From NCBI GenBank assembly GCA_019753175.1, contig JAIELK010000010.1, positions 62,001-126,000 of the forward strand: a DNA stretch of 64,000 nt, read 5' to 3'. This DNA is from Hyphomonadaceae bacterium. Its GTDB lineage: Bacteria; Pseudomonadota; Alphaproteobacteria; Caulobacterales; Aquidulcibacteraceae. Under the pieces are notes generated by a model. The model saw only the letters and a program-made list of their open reading frames with translations, did not search any database and was not told where the DNA came from. This document shows positions 30,801-40,094 of this stretch, one piece after another (the first letter of the stretch is position 1; each line of letters opens with the position of its first letter). The translations under genes were made by a program, and so were the position numbers.

Positions 30801-31456
30801 ACGTCGACGAAGCACTAAGTGCGCGAATCTCCGTGCGGGCCTTCACAACCGCTCCGGTTTCGGAAGCGCTCGTCCGCGCGATTTTGGAGGTTGCGCGTTA
30901 CGCGCCATCGGGGGGCAACCTGCAACCCTGGAGGGTCATCGCTGTTGCCGGCGACGCGAGAGACGCCGTGGTCGGCCTCGCGAAGGCCAATCTGCCGGGG
31001 ACAGAGGACGATCGCCCTGTTTATCCCGCCGATCTCTGGGAGCCCTATCGCTCACGCCGTTTCAAGGTGGGCGAGGACATGTACGTGCTGCTCGGGATTC
31101 CGCGTGAAAACAAGATGGCCCGGCTTGCGCACCTCGCGCGCAACTTCGAGTTCTTCGGCGCGCCGGTCGGCCTCTTCTTCGTGATTGATCGGCGCATGGG
31201 CCATGGCCAATGGGCACATTTGGGCATGTTCATGCAGTCGATAGCGCTTGCCGCTACAGCGCGCGGACTCGCCACCTGCATGCAGGAAGCCTGGGCGCGG
31301 CTGCGCGCGCCGCTGCACGCGCATTTCGGCCTCGACGCCAACGAGATGATCTATTGCGGCATGGCGCTGGGTTACGCCGATGCTGCTGCGCCGGTTAACA
31401 CGCTGCGCTCCGAGCGCGCGAGTGTGGATGAAATCGCGGAGTTTCGGGGGTTTTGA
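30797..31456 (+). CDS. Nitroreductase family protein
   Basis: SARISVRAFTTAPVSEALVRAILEVARYAPSGGNLQPWRVIAVAG; FMQSIALAATARGLATCMQEAW. Confidence 0.93.
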   Translation: MNVDEALSARISVRAFTTAPVSEALVRAILEVARYAPSGGNLQPWRVIAVAGDARDAVVGLAKANLPGTEDDRPVYPADLWEPYRSRRFKVGEDMYVLLGIPRENKMARLAHLARNFEFFGAPVGLFFVIDRRMGHGQWAHLGMFMQSIALAATARGLATCMQEAWARLRAPLHAHFGLDANEMIYCGMALGYADAAAPVNTLRSERASVDEIAEFRGF

Positions 31457-31465
31457 CTTGGCACT

Positions 31466-31962
31466 TCAGCTACCCAAGCTGAACCTTACCGCAATCCTCG
31501 CACGTACGGGTTCACCATCGCCATCGCGACGGTAGTATCGAACATTGCCGCGACTAGTGCCCTCGGTAGAAACATCCTCGGGGATGTCACGAAGCCGCAT
31601 GTTGCAACTGAGCGCCAAGGCCGCGCGTCCGAACTCCATGCGCTCGGGATTTCTGCCAAGACGTAACATGTCTGCGCCTTCCCATCGGCGCCGATCGCGC
31701 AATCTAACACCACGCGGCCGTCAATTCCTCGCTGCAGCGCTCTCTGCGGATAGAATCGCTGACTGCCAAAGGCGTCACACTGCCTGGTCATATCGACGGG
31801 CCTCAAATCGGGAAATGGCGGCGACGGCGCAGCAGCGGGAGCGAGCGACAAGGCTGCCTGGATTGCATCTGTCTCCTGCGCCATTCCGGTTGAGGCGCCA
31901 GCGAGCGCCAACGAAGCAATGACAACGCTTGTAAAGGCGATCGTATGGTTGCGAACTCCCAT
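31466..31962 (-). pseudogene. TonB C-terminal-domain (energy transducer) protein, frameshifted
   Basis: Frame 1 (31486..31962) gives YPQRALQRGIDGRVVLDCAIGADGKAQTCYVLAEIPS. The family-like C-terminus FGRAALALS...GEPVRARIAVRFSLGS is in the overlapping frame (31466..31702). A one-base insertion near 31640 would join them. Confidence 0.7.
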
Positions 31963-31965
31963 CGC

Positions 31966-32295
31966 CTACTCCCTGCTCCTGGCGTTTCCCAGCACACCAT
32001 CCTCCACGAAGTCCACAACCGCGAAGATCGCGCCCATGACGATGAGCCAGAAGATCGGCGCGAGCAGCATCGGCACAGCGAGGTGGTGGTCGACAGCATA
32101 CGCGCTCCAAGCGGATCGCACCGCGAAGAAGGCGAGCGCCGGATAGACCCATGACAACAGCGCCGCCACCACGAGCGCCGGCTTGGAGCGCCAGTGCGCC
32201 TGCTCACGCGGCGTCAGCAGACGGACTGCCAAGCCAAGGCTGGCAAGGCCCACCGCCGCGTGGAAGGCGGTGAACGCCGAAAGGATTACAATCAT
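31966..32295 (-). CDS. Small hypothetical membrane protein
   Basis: 109 aa with about 3 predicted TM stretches. Confidence 0.6.
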   Translation of the reverse strand: MIVILSAFTAFHAAVGLASLGLAVRLLTPREQAHWRSKPALVVAALLSWVYPALAFFAVRSAWSAYAVDHHLAVPMLLAPIFWLIVMGAIFAVVDFVEDGVLGNARSRE

Positions 32296-32348
32296 GCTGG
32301 CTAACCTAGCATGACCGCGCCATGTTCAGGCAATCCTCCGAGTTGGTC

Positions 32349-33134
32349 ATGCCCCTGAAGATCGCCACCTGGAACGTCAATTCGATCCTTGCGCGGCTGC
32401 CGACCGCGCTCAAGGTTTTTGAGGCGGTAGACGCTGATGTCTGGTGCCTACAGGAGATCAAGTGCGAAGATGCACGGTTTCCGCGCTTCGAGTTCGAGGC
32501 GCTCGGCTTCAACGTCGAGACACTTGGCCAGAAGAGCTACAACGGCGTTGCCATCCTCTCCAAGCATCGCATCGAGGAGACGATCCGCGGCGTGCCCGGC
32601 GTCAACCACGACCAGGCGCGTTACGTAGAAGCCGTGATCGGGGCGCCGGGCGGGCCTGTACGCGTGGCGTCGATCTATGCACCCAACGGCAATCCGCCCG
32701 ATACCGACAAATTCAAACTGAAGCTCGAGTTCATGGCCGCGCTCACTGCGCACGCACGCGATCTGTTGAAGCTGGAGGAGCGCACGATCCTCGCCGGCGA
32801 CTACAACGTCATCCCGCGCGAGGTCGATTGCTGGGATCCGCGCGTCTGGGAGGGCGATGCGCTGTTCAAGGCGGAGACACGCGCGGCCTATCGAACGCTG
32901 CAAAACCTCGGCTATGCCGACGCCTATATGCAGACCGACGCGGGCGCGCACAAATACACGTTCTGGGACTATCAGGCTGGCGCCTGGCAGAAAGACCACG
33001 GCATCCGCATCGACCACCTGCTCTTGTCGCCGCAAGCCGCCGATCGTCTCGAAGGGGTCGACATCTACAAGCCAGCGCGCGCGCTGGAAAAAGCCAGCGA
33101 CCATGTGCCGATTTGTGCGGCGTTCGCGCTCTAA
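32349..33134 (+). CDS. xth: Exodeoxyribonuclease III
   Basis: MPLKIATWNVNSILARLPTALKVF; VWCLQEIKCEDARFP; ILAGDYNVIP; GIRIDHLLLSP; SDHVPICAAF. Confidence 0.96.
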   Translation: MPLKIATWNVNSILARLPTALKVFEAVDADVWCLQEIKCEDARFPRFEFEALGFNVETLGQKSYNGVAILSKHRIEETIRGVPGVNHDQARYVEAVIGAPGGPVRVASIYAPNGNPPDTDKFKLKLEFMAALTAHARDLLKLEERTILAGDYNVIPREVDCWDPRVWEGDALFKAETRAAYRTLQNLGYADAYMQTDAGAHKYTFWDYQAGAWQKDHGIRIDHLLLSPQAADRLEGVDIYKPARALEKASDHVPICAAFAL

Positions 33135-33310
33135 CTTTGCGACTCGTCTGATTTAGGGTCGTCGCTTTCCACCGCCGGTATCGCGTACGCGCCGCTAAAC
33201 CAGCGATTTAGATCGACGTCGGCGCAACGCTTCGAACAGAACGGCTTGTAGCGTTCATCCTTCGGGTTGCCGCAAATCACACAGCCGCCGGTCTTTTTCG
33301 GTTCTTTCAT
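33131..33310 (-). CDS. yacG: DNA gyrase inhibitor YacG-type zinc protein
   Basis: Hand translation MKEPKKTGGCVICGNPKDERYKPFCSKRCADVDLNRWFSGAYAIPAVESDDPKSDESQS; CxxC...FCSxRCADVDLxRW signature; 59 aa, so absent from the ORF track. Confidence 0.92.
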   Translation of the reverse strand: MKEPKKTGGCVICGNPKDERYKPFCSKRCADVDLNRWFSGAYAIPAVESDDPKSDESQS

Positions 33311-34389
33311 GTTGGCCTTGCGTCGATCATGTCGCGCGCACCCGCGCCCACTTCAATACGCCACCGCGGACCGATGCGCTCCGTCAACGCTTCCGCCCAG
33401 TCAATTTCACCTGCATCCAGCCACGTCTTCACCTCGGCCGAAACCGTGCAAGCGATCTGGCGTCCCCCATGGACCCGCGCCTCGCGCTCGATCGCCCGGA
33501 GCGACATCAGCGCCAAGCTTTCGGCACTCAATTCGCCACGAGCATCGCACAATACTTCGTGCAGGGGCGCCCGAAGTTGCGCACGCGACAGCTGGTAGAC
33601 GCCAAATCGTGAGAGTCCCCCGAACTGTATGCTCCACGGATCGCTTGCGAACGCCGCGCGTACAGCCTCCTCGAGCGTCTTCTGATTGGACCGCCAGCGC
33701 ATCGACACAAAGTCGATCGCGATAAGGCCACCCAAGCTACGCAAGCGGACCTGCCGCGCCGCCTCTTGTGCAGCCGCGATGTTCAGCTCCAGCGCGAAAT
33801 GCTCTGGATCCTGGGCGCCTGCTCGAGCGCCTGCGTCGACGTCGATCACAACCATCGCCGCAGTCGGTTGAATGATCAGCGACCCACCCCCAGGGAGGCC
33901 GACCATCGGCGAGAGCGCCAACTCAATCGCCTCGTCGATGCGCGAGCGGGTCTCGGCATCCGCCGGTTTCACCTGATCGAGTTCTTCATCGCATTCGGGC
34001 CCCGCAACGCGGCCGGGGGATTGCTGGCTTGATGTTGCCTCGACACGCTGAAGTACAGGGCTCTTGCCCCGGGCGGCTTCGCGCGTGACCCGCGCAAGCA
34101 GCATCTCCCCCTCGCGCAACGACACACGCGCCTTGCCACCTGTGGTCGCGCCTGCGGCGTCGAGCGGCAAGAACCCTTCTTGCTCGCGCAGCCCCAAATC
34201 GATGAATCCCCCGCGCCGGCGGCGATCCACGCTCCGCACACGACCGGCATAGACCTCACCCCACCGAGCGCGCCGACCGTCATCGCTCCAGCGCGCGACG
34301 CGCAACGCTGTGGGCCGTCCGTCACTGAGCAGCACCTCTCGCGTCTCGCCGATAGCGGCGTCTCGCCAGGTTTCCAGCGCAGTGCTCAT
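33307..34389 (-). CDS. Ribonuclease E/G family protein (short form)
   Basis: S1-like GEVYAGRVRSVDRRRRGGFIDLGLREQEGFLPL; MVVIDVDAG; LGGLIAIDFVSM; GVYQLSRAQLRAPLHEVLC. Confidence 0.88.
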   Translation of the reverse strand: MSTALETWRDAAIGETREVLLSDGRPTALRVARWSDDGRRARWGEVYAGRVRSVDRRRRGGFIDLGLREQEGFLPLDAAGATTGGKARVSLREGEMLLARVTREAARGKSPVLQRVEATSSQQSPGRVAGPECDEELDQVKPADAETRSRIDEAIELALSPMVGLPGGGSLIIQPTAAMVVIDVDAGARAGAQDPEHFALELNIAAAQEAARQVRLRSLGGLIAIDFVSMRWRSNQKTLEEAVRAAFASDPWSIQFGGLSRFGVYQLSRAQLRAPLHEVLCDARGELSAESLALMSLRAIEREARVHGGRQIACTVSAEVKTWLDAGEIDWAEALTERIGPRWRIEVGAGARDMIDARPT

Positions 34390-34958
34390 GGGCCCACGCG
34401 CACGCCCGCGCCTTCCAGCAGATTGGCGGTCTCGAAGAGCGGCAGCCCAACCACCCCGGAGTACGAGCCAATGATAGAAACAATGAAGCGGCCCGCACGC
34501 CCTTGCGCCGCGTAGCCGCCGGCTTTGCCGCGCCACTCGCCACCGGCAACGTACTGCTCGATCTCCGTACGAGACAACGACTTGAACGCGACGCGCGTTT
34601 CGACCAAGCGCTCCCGCAACGCTCCGTCGGGGGTTTGGAGAGCCACCGCTGTGTACACGCGATGGGTTCGACCCGACAGCAAGGTAAGGCACGCGTGTGC
34701 ATCAGCTTCTGTTTCCGCTTTCGGCAGAATGCGCCGGCCAACGGCCACCACGGTGTCGGCGGCAAGAACCGCCGCGTCTGCGCGCGTGACTGCCGATGCT
34801 TTTTCACGCGCCAGTCGCGCCGCGTGCATGCGCGGCGTTTCGCCTTTGTGCGGCGTCTCATCAATGTCGGTTGCGATCACGTCTGCCGGTGTGACGCCGA
34901 TCTGCTTCAACAGCTCAAGCCGGCGCGGGCTCGCACTCGCCAGCACCAGCTGGGTCAT
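34386..34958 (-). CDS. maf: Maf-like nucleotide pyrophosphatase
   Basis: LVLASASPRRLELLKQIG; VLAADTVVAVGRRIL; EWRGKAGGYAAQGRAGRFIVSIIGSYSGVVGLPLFET. Confidence 0.95.
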   Translation of the reverse strand: MTQLVLASASPRRLELLKQIGVTPADVIATDIDETPHKGETPRMHAARLAREKASAVTRADAAVLAADTVVAVGRRILPKAETEADAHACLTLLSGRTHRVYTAVALQTPDGALRERLVETRVAFKSLSRTEIEQYVAGGEWRGKAGGYAAQGRAGRFIVSIIGSYSGVVGLPLFETANLLEGAGVRVGP

Positions 34959-35827
34959 GCGCGTTTGGGAAAGCCCAGGCGCTGCGCGAAGATGCGATCC
35001 ACCATGCGCGGCGGCAGGACCTTCGGCAACGTACGATCCATGAACGGGCGGCGCAGGATGGCGTAGCGGACCTTCGGTTTGGCGCCACTCAAGCACCGCC
35101 AAATCAGATCGCCGACTTCAGACGCCGGCAATCCTTCGCGGCCCTGCTTCAACATGTAGTCGGTGACCCGCTGAATCGCTTTCGCGTAGGGCGTATTCGA
35201 AAAACGCTTCAAATCGTTCTGCTCGGCCTTGTCCCAGATTGGCGTCGCGATGGCCCCGGGGCCGATGACGATCACATCGATGCCATAGAGCATCAATTCT
35301 CGACGGAGCGATTCCGAATAACCTTCCAAGGCGAACTTCGAAGCTGAGTATGGCCCGACGAAAGGCGAGGCGCGCTCTCCGCCCACCGACGAAATCATCA
35401 CGATGCGCCCTGGCTTGCCGGTCCGCTGCTCGTCCGCGCCAAGCAAGTCCGAAAAGGCGCGGGTGACGTTGTGCACGCCAAAGAGATTGATTTCGAATTG
35501 ACGACGCAATTCGTCCGTATCGAGATGCAGCAGCGGACCGGGGACAGCGATCCCGGCATTGTTGACCAAGCCGAACAGCTTGCGGTTGCCGAGCGCCCGC
35601 GCCACCTGCGCCGCCCCCGCGCGCACCGCCGCCTCGTCGGCAACGTCGAACAGAAGCGGGGTCACCGCCTCGCCGAACTCAGCCCTCAAGCTCTCGGCGT
35701 CGCCCTGCTTGCGTACGCTTGCGAACACGTGTGCGCCATTTTTCACGGCGGAGGCCACGGCCGCACGACCGATGCCCGTGGAGGCGCCTGTTACAACGAT
35801 AGCGCGATCGAGTGATGCAGTTGTCAT
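34955..35827 (-). CDS. SDR family NAD(P)-dependent oxidoreductase
   Basis: [29 protein letters not shown]...[19 protein letters not shown]. Confidence 0.93.
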   Translation of the reverse strand: MTTASLDRAIVVTGASTGIGRAAVASAVKNGAHVFASVRKQGDAESLRAEFGEAVTPLLFDVADEAAVRAGAAQVARALGNRKLFGLVNNAGIAVPGPLLHLDTDELRRQFEINLFGVHNVTRAFSDLLGADEQRTGKPGRIVMISSVGGERASPFVGPYSASKFALEGYSESLRRELMLYGIDVIVIGPGAIATPIWDKAEQNDLKRFSNTPYAKAIQRVTDYMLKQGREGLPASEVGDLIWRCLSGAKPKVRYAILRRPFMDRTLPKVLPPRMVDRIFAQRLGFPKRA

Positions 35828-36042
35828 TTGAACCTGTACGTGACGCGCCCCTTGGTCAGATCATAGGGCGACATCTCGACCAGCACTTTGTCACCCGCCA
35901 GCACGCGGATGCGGTTCTTGCGCATCTTGCCGGCGGTGTGGCCGATGATCTGGTGGCCATTCTCCAATTCGATCCGGAACGTGGCGTTGGGCAAGAGCTC
36001 CATCACGGTGCCGGCAAATTCCAATAACTCTTCCTTGGCCAT
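35824..36042 (-). CDS. infA: Translation initiation factor IF-1
   Basis: [72 protein letters not shown]. Confidence 0.98.
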   Translation of the reverse strand: MAKEELLEFAGTVMELLPNATFRIELENGHQIIGHTAGKMRKNRIRVLAGDKVLVEMSPYDLTKGRVTYRFK

Positions 36043-36090
36043 TCTCTCTCCTGAATCGGGGCGGCGCGGGGGCCTTATAGGCGCTGAAGT

Positions 36091-36555
36091 CTAGCCCGTC
36101 GACGGGCGCTGAAACCGCTGGGCGATGCGGCGGGCAAGAGTGTCGCGGACGCCTCGGTACTCCATCAGCAGCTGTTCGCGGGAGCCTTCGGCAAAGGAGG
36201 GGTCGAAGGTGGGCCAGTACTCGGCCTCGGCGGCCAGCGTCGGGATGGCCCCCAACGCGCGGTGGTGCGCCTCCGGACTGAGCGAAACAACCAGGTCGAA
36301 TGGCCCCTCCTCACGTTCGATCAGCATCTCGAAACTCGTTGGGCGATGGCGCGCAATATCGCCCCCCGCTTCATCGATGACAAAGGCCGCCATCGCCGAC
36401 ACCTCTTCGGCTGGCCGTACTCCGGCGCACGCGACGCGAACCAGCGGCCCAAACTGCAAGCGCATGAGTTCCGCCGCCATCGGCGATCGGATCGCGTTGT
36501 GGGTGCAGGCGAACAACACCGACTGAGGCGGCCCCTCGCCCACGGGCACCGTCAA
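36091..36555 (-). CDS. Low molecular weight phosphatase family protein
   Basis: VLFACTHNAIRSPMAAELMR P-loop; DPSFAEGSREQLL. Confidence 0.88.
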   Translation of the reverse strand: MTVPVGEGPPQSVLFACTHNAIRSPMAAELMRLQFGPLVRVACAGVRPAEEVSAMAAFVIDEAGGDIARHRPTSFEMLIEREEGPFDLVVSLSPEAHHRALGAIPTLAAEAEYWPTFDPSFAEGSREQLLMEYRGVRDTLARRIAQRFQRPSTG

Positions 36556-37028
36556 CTCCGCACATGCAGCGCGCAGACCAGCGTGAACAATCGGCGCGCA
36601 GTTTCTAAATCGATCTGTATCCGTTCCCGTAGCAGAGTCATCAGCACGTCGGCGGCATCGTTGTGAAGACCGCGACGGCCCATGTCGATCGCTTCAATCT
36701 GGCTCGGTGACGCCGTGCGGATCGCCTGGTGATAACTCTCGCAGATCATCGTGTAGTCTTTGACGATCTTGCGCAGCGATCCCATCGATACTGGGTGGAC
36801 GCAGACGCGCTCGCCACTGCTGTCGGCGACGTCGAAAATCAGGCGGCCCTCCGCCATGGCAAGCGTCAACGCATAGGGCCCGCGGGACTCGCCGATCACG
36901 ACGAAGGTGTTGGACTCTTTGAGGTCGAATAATGCAATGCGTCGTTCTTGCTCGGCATTGGGCGACGCTGGCGCGAGCGAATCCTCGTGTAGCCCAACCT
37001 CAACCAGACGGTTCGTCTCCGCCGACAT
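36552..37028 (-). CDS. UPF0262 family protein
   Basis: QERRIALFDLKESNTFVVIGESRGPYALTLAMAEGRLIFDV; LRKIVKDYTMICESYHQAIR; IDMGRRGLHNDAADVL. Confidence 0.9.
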   Translation of the reverse strand: MSAETNRLVEVGLHEDSLAPASPNAEQERRIALFDLKESNTFVVIGESRGPYALTLAMAEGRLIFDVADSSGERVCVHPVSMGSLRKIVKDYTMICESYHQAIRTASPSQIEAIDMGRRGLHNDAADVLMTLLRERIQIDLETARRLFTLVCALHVRS

Positions 37029-37462
37029 CACGATCGCTCGTGGTCCGGGCGACGCGGCGTTCGCCACGCATCGCCAATGTCGACGAGCAGCGCGTCCAAA
37101 CACTCCACTTGGAGAACGATCTCACCCCCGCCCGCGAGCAGGAGGCGAACCGTGCCGCCGGGCGGTTCCGGATCCAACTCAAAGGCGATCGACAAGATCG
37201 ACGCCAAGGCATCGTCAGTGTCCGTTCGAACCCGGCGACTCTTGACATGGAGCACGCTCTCGAACGACAGCGCCGCCCGAACGCGCTCAAACTTGCCGGC
37301 GTCAGCCGTTTCCCAGCGAAAGCGGTTGATCAGCGCGCTGAACCGTCGCGACTTCTGATCGTACCTAATCTCGCCCACCCGGACGAGCGCGTCCTGGGCT
37401 GCCGCCGAGAGAATCTCCAAGTCGGCCGCATCTTCCGCCATCAGTCGCAAGCGCTGCACCAT
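37028..37462 (-). CDS. DUF2948 family protein
   Basis: LRLMAEDAADLEILSAAAQDALVRVGEIRYDQKSRRFSALINRFRWE; position directly after murA. Confidence 0.85.
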   Translation of the reverse strand: MVQRLRLMAEDAADLEILSAAAQDALVRVGEIRYDQKSRRFSALINRFRWETADAGKFERVRAALSFESVLHVKSRRVRTDTDDALASILSIAFELDPEPPGGTVRLLLAGGGEIVLQVECLDALLVDIGDAWRTPRRPDHERS

Positions 37463-38737
37463 CTATTCGCGCGGCTCCTTGAGTCGCTCGATCCGCGCTC
37501 CACAGTCGGCCAGTTTGGCTTCCAATCGTTCGAAGCCACGATCCAGATGGTAGACGCGATTCACGACCGTTTCTCCCTGCGCGGCAAGCCCGGCGATGAC
37601 AAGACTAACCGATGCGCGAAGATCGGTTGCCATCACCGGGGCGCCAATCAGGTGCTCCACGCCGGTGACGACAGCCTCGTTGCCATGCACGGCGATCTGC
37701 GCGCCCAGCCGCGTCAGTTCCGGCGCATGCATGAAGCGGTTCTCGAAGATCGTCTCGCGAATGCGCGAGCGTCCGTCGGCCAGGCACAGGAGCGCCATCG
37801 TTTGTGCCTGCAGGTCAGTGGGGAATCCGGGATACGGCTCGGTCTCAAAGTCGACCGGCGCCACACGCCTGCCATTGCGCCGAACGCGGACGCCGCGCGG
37901 CTCTTCCTGCACGTCGACGCCAGCCGCGCGCATGACGCCCCACAGCGCATCGAGATGATGCGCGTTGGCGCCTTCGAGCAGGACATCGCCCGTCGCGGCG
38001 GCCGCCGCCAGCGCGTATGTGCCGGTCTCGATTCGATCTGCAACGACCGCGTGCCGCGCGCCCTTAAGCGAGGCGACACCGCGGATGCTGATCTCGTGAC
38101 TGCCGGCGCCTTCGATCCGAGCGCCCATCTTGTTCAGGCACTCGGCGAGATCGGCGATCTCCGGTTCGCGCGCTGCATTCTTGAGCACTGTTTCGCCATC
38201 GGCGAGAACCGCGGCGAGCATGGCGTGTTCGGTTGCGCCTACAGATACAAACGGAAATTCGATCTCAGCGCCCTTGAGGCCGCGCAGGGCCGCTGCCTTG
38301 ACGTAGCCCCTGTCGATATGGATGTCGGCGCCCATCGCTTCGAACGCCTTGAGGTGCAGGTCGACCGGGCGCGCGCCGATGGCGCATCCGCCCGGCAGCG
38401 ACACCGTCGCGTGCCCGACCCGCGCCAGAAGCGGGCCAAGCACGTTGAACGACGCGCGCATCTTTCTGACCTGGTCATAGGGAGCGATGGTCGACGCGAT
38501 GTCGGCCGCGTGCAGCCGCAGGGTCCGCGCCTCCTTGATCCAGGCAACCTCGACGCCCAGCGACGCGAGCAGCTGAGCCATGAAGCGGGTATCCGCCAGA
38601 TCGGGCATGTTCTCCAGCACCAGAGGTTCGGGCGAGAGCAACGCCGCCGCCTGGAGTTTCAGTGCTGAGTTCTTGGCGCCGTAGATGGGGATGGTTCCGG
38701 CGAGGGGCGCGCCCCCCGTGATGGCGATGCGGTCCAT
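37463..38737 (-). CDS. murA: UDP-N-acetylglucosamine 1-carboxyvinyltransferase
   Basis: [85 protein letters not shown]. Confidence 0.97.
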   Translation of the reverse strand: MDRIAITGGAPLAGTIPIYGAKNSALKLQAAALLSPEPLVLENMPDLADTRFMAQLLASLGVEVAWIKEARTLRLHAADIASTIAPYDQVRKMRASFNVLGPLLARVGHATVSLPGGCAIGARPVDLHLKAFEAMGADIHIDRGYVKAAALRGLKGAEIEFPFVSVGATEHAMLAAVLADGETVLKNAAREPEIADLAECLNKMGARIEGAGSHEISIRGVASLKGARHAVVADRIETGTYALAAAAATGDVLLEGANAHHLDALWGVMRAAGVDVQEEPRGVRVRRNGRRVAPVDFETEPYPGFPTDLQAQTMALLCLADGRSRIRETIFENRFMHAPELTRLGAQIAVHGNEAVVTGVEHLIGAPVMATDLRASVSLVIAGLAAQGETVVNRVYHLDRGFERLEAKLADCGARIERLKEPRE

Positions 38738-38819
38738 TGTGCTCTTTCGTGGGCCCCGGCCGGCGCCGGTTATGGGGGCCGGGATTGGCTTAAGCAAGGC
38801 GCCCGCGCCGCCGGGTCGG

Positions 38820-38927
38820 TCATTTCTTGGGAGGCGACGCCGCCTTGCGGCGGCCGATGTTTCGCTTGAGCGCCTCGGCTAGGCGCGCCTGCCGTGCGGA
38901 CTTGGCCTGGGGCTGCTTTTTCGTCAT
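38820..38927 (-). CDS. Small basic protein upstream of murA
   Basis: 35 aa [35 protein letters not shown]; too short for the ORF track; basic composition and murA-adjacent position. Confidence 0.6.
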   Translation of the reverse strand: MTKKQPQAKSARQARLAEALKRNIGRRKAASPPKK

Positions 38928-38978
38928 CGGATTCGACCCTGCCACGGACTGAAGCTAGTCTAAGCGACGGGGGAGCGC

Positions 38979-40094
38979 ATGACCACCGAGGCAACGCAAG
39001 AACATCCGTTCAGTCACGGCGGGCGCTTCTTTGATGTGCTCGGTTTGGCGGCGAAAAACGCCGGCCTTTCTGTTCTTACCTTGACGCTCTACCGGTTCTG
39101 GGCGCGCACGGCGATGCGGCGACGCCTGTGGTCACGGGTTACGGTGCTGGGCGATCCACTTGAGTACACGGGGACCGCATGGGAGCTGTTCCGGGGTTTT
39201 CTCATCTCGTTGCCTTGCTTCTTCCTGCCGGCGATCTTCGTATTCTATGTGGCACCGCTGGTCATGGACCCGGTGTTGGCGATTTGGCTGGGCTTGGGCT
39301 TCTACTTGGTTGCGATCCCGCTCATCGCGGCTGCGCGTTATTGGATGCGCCGATATCAACTGTCGCGAACGCGGTGGCGCGGCATCCGCATGGGACTCGC
39401 TGGTTCAGCGGGCGCGTTCGCTCTCGCGTCATTCGGATGGACGGTGCTGCAATCGGTTTCACTCGGCTGGTACACGCCCGTCGCGCGCATGAACCGAGCC
39501 AAGATGATGTGGGAGAATACACGCTTTGGCGATCAACCATTCGAGTTCATCGATGACGGCGAGTCGCCGCAGAAGGGGCTGTGGTGGCCGTTTGCGCTCG
39601 GATGGTTCGCGTTTCCGATTGCCTATATCGGCTCCACTCTTGTTGTTCTGGCCGTGGTTGCAGCGCTGTCTGGCGGCGGTTTCCAGGTGCCCGGCGCCGA
39701 CGGCGACGCCGACCCAACGGCAGTGCTTGGCTTCGTCGCTGGCGTGGTTGGGTTGACGCTGTTGCTCGTGCTCCTCTGTTGGGCGCCCTACAACGCGGCG
39801 GCGATGAACCGCATTGCTTCCCTGATCACTCTCGACGGGGCTCGCTTCCGGCTGAAAGCGAAAACGTTCTCCCTGTTCTGGGTGCAGTTGGCGGGCTGGG
39901 TCATCACGATCCTCTCGCTTACCCTGCTCGCGCCCTTGGCCGGCTTTCTCCAGGTCCGCTATGTGATCAACAGACTGGAGATCGTGGGGACGCCGAAATT
40001 CGCAGAAATTGGGCAGAGCATCGTCGAGGGGCCGCGCGCCGGTGAATCACTCGGAGACGCCTTTGACCTCGATCTCGGCGTGGGCGTGATATGA
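38979..40094 (+). CDS. DUF898 (YjgN-like) membrane protein
   Basis: FFDVLGLAAKNAGLSVLTLTLYRFWARTAMRRRLWSRVTVLGDPLEYTGTAWELFRGF; multiple TMs; YVINRLEIVG. Confidence 0.88.
   Translation: MTTEATQEHPFSHGGRFFDVLGLAAKNAGLSVLTLTLYRFWARTAMRRRLWSRVTVLGDPLEYTGTAWELFRGFLISLPCFFLPAIFVFYVAPLVMDPVLAIWLGLGFYLVAIPLIAAARYWMRRYQLSRTRWRGIRMGLAGSAGAFALASFGWTVLQSVSLGWYTPVARMNRAKMMWENTRFGDQPFEFIDDGESPQKGLWWPFALGWFAFPIAYIGSTLVVLAVVAALSGGGFQVPGADGDADPTAVLGFVAGVVGLTLLLVLLCWAPYNAAAMNRIASLITLDGARFRLKAKTFSLFWVQLAGWVITILSLTLLAPLAGFLQVRYVINRLEIVGTPKFAEIGQSIVEGPRAGESLGDAFDLDLGVGVI

Noticed and set aside
32293-32313. Inverted repeat CATGCT-N9-AGCATG between the 32295 gene and xth, reminiscent of the nadA palindromes
   Set aside because: Spacer is 9 bp rather than 7 and the outer positions differ; no NAD-related gene adjacent, so probably coincidental.
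36932-38668. 578-aa plus-strand ORF opposite murA/DUF2948
   Set aside because: Shadow ORF in high-GC DNA; low-complexity Arg/His-rich translation; murA on the other strand is unambiguous.
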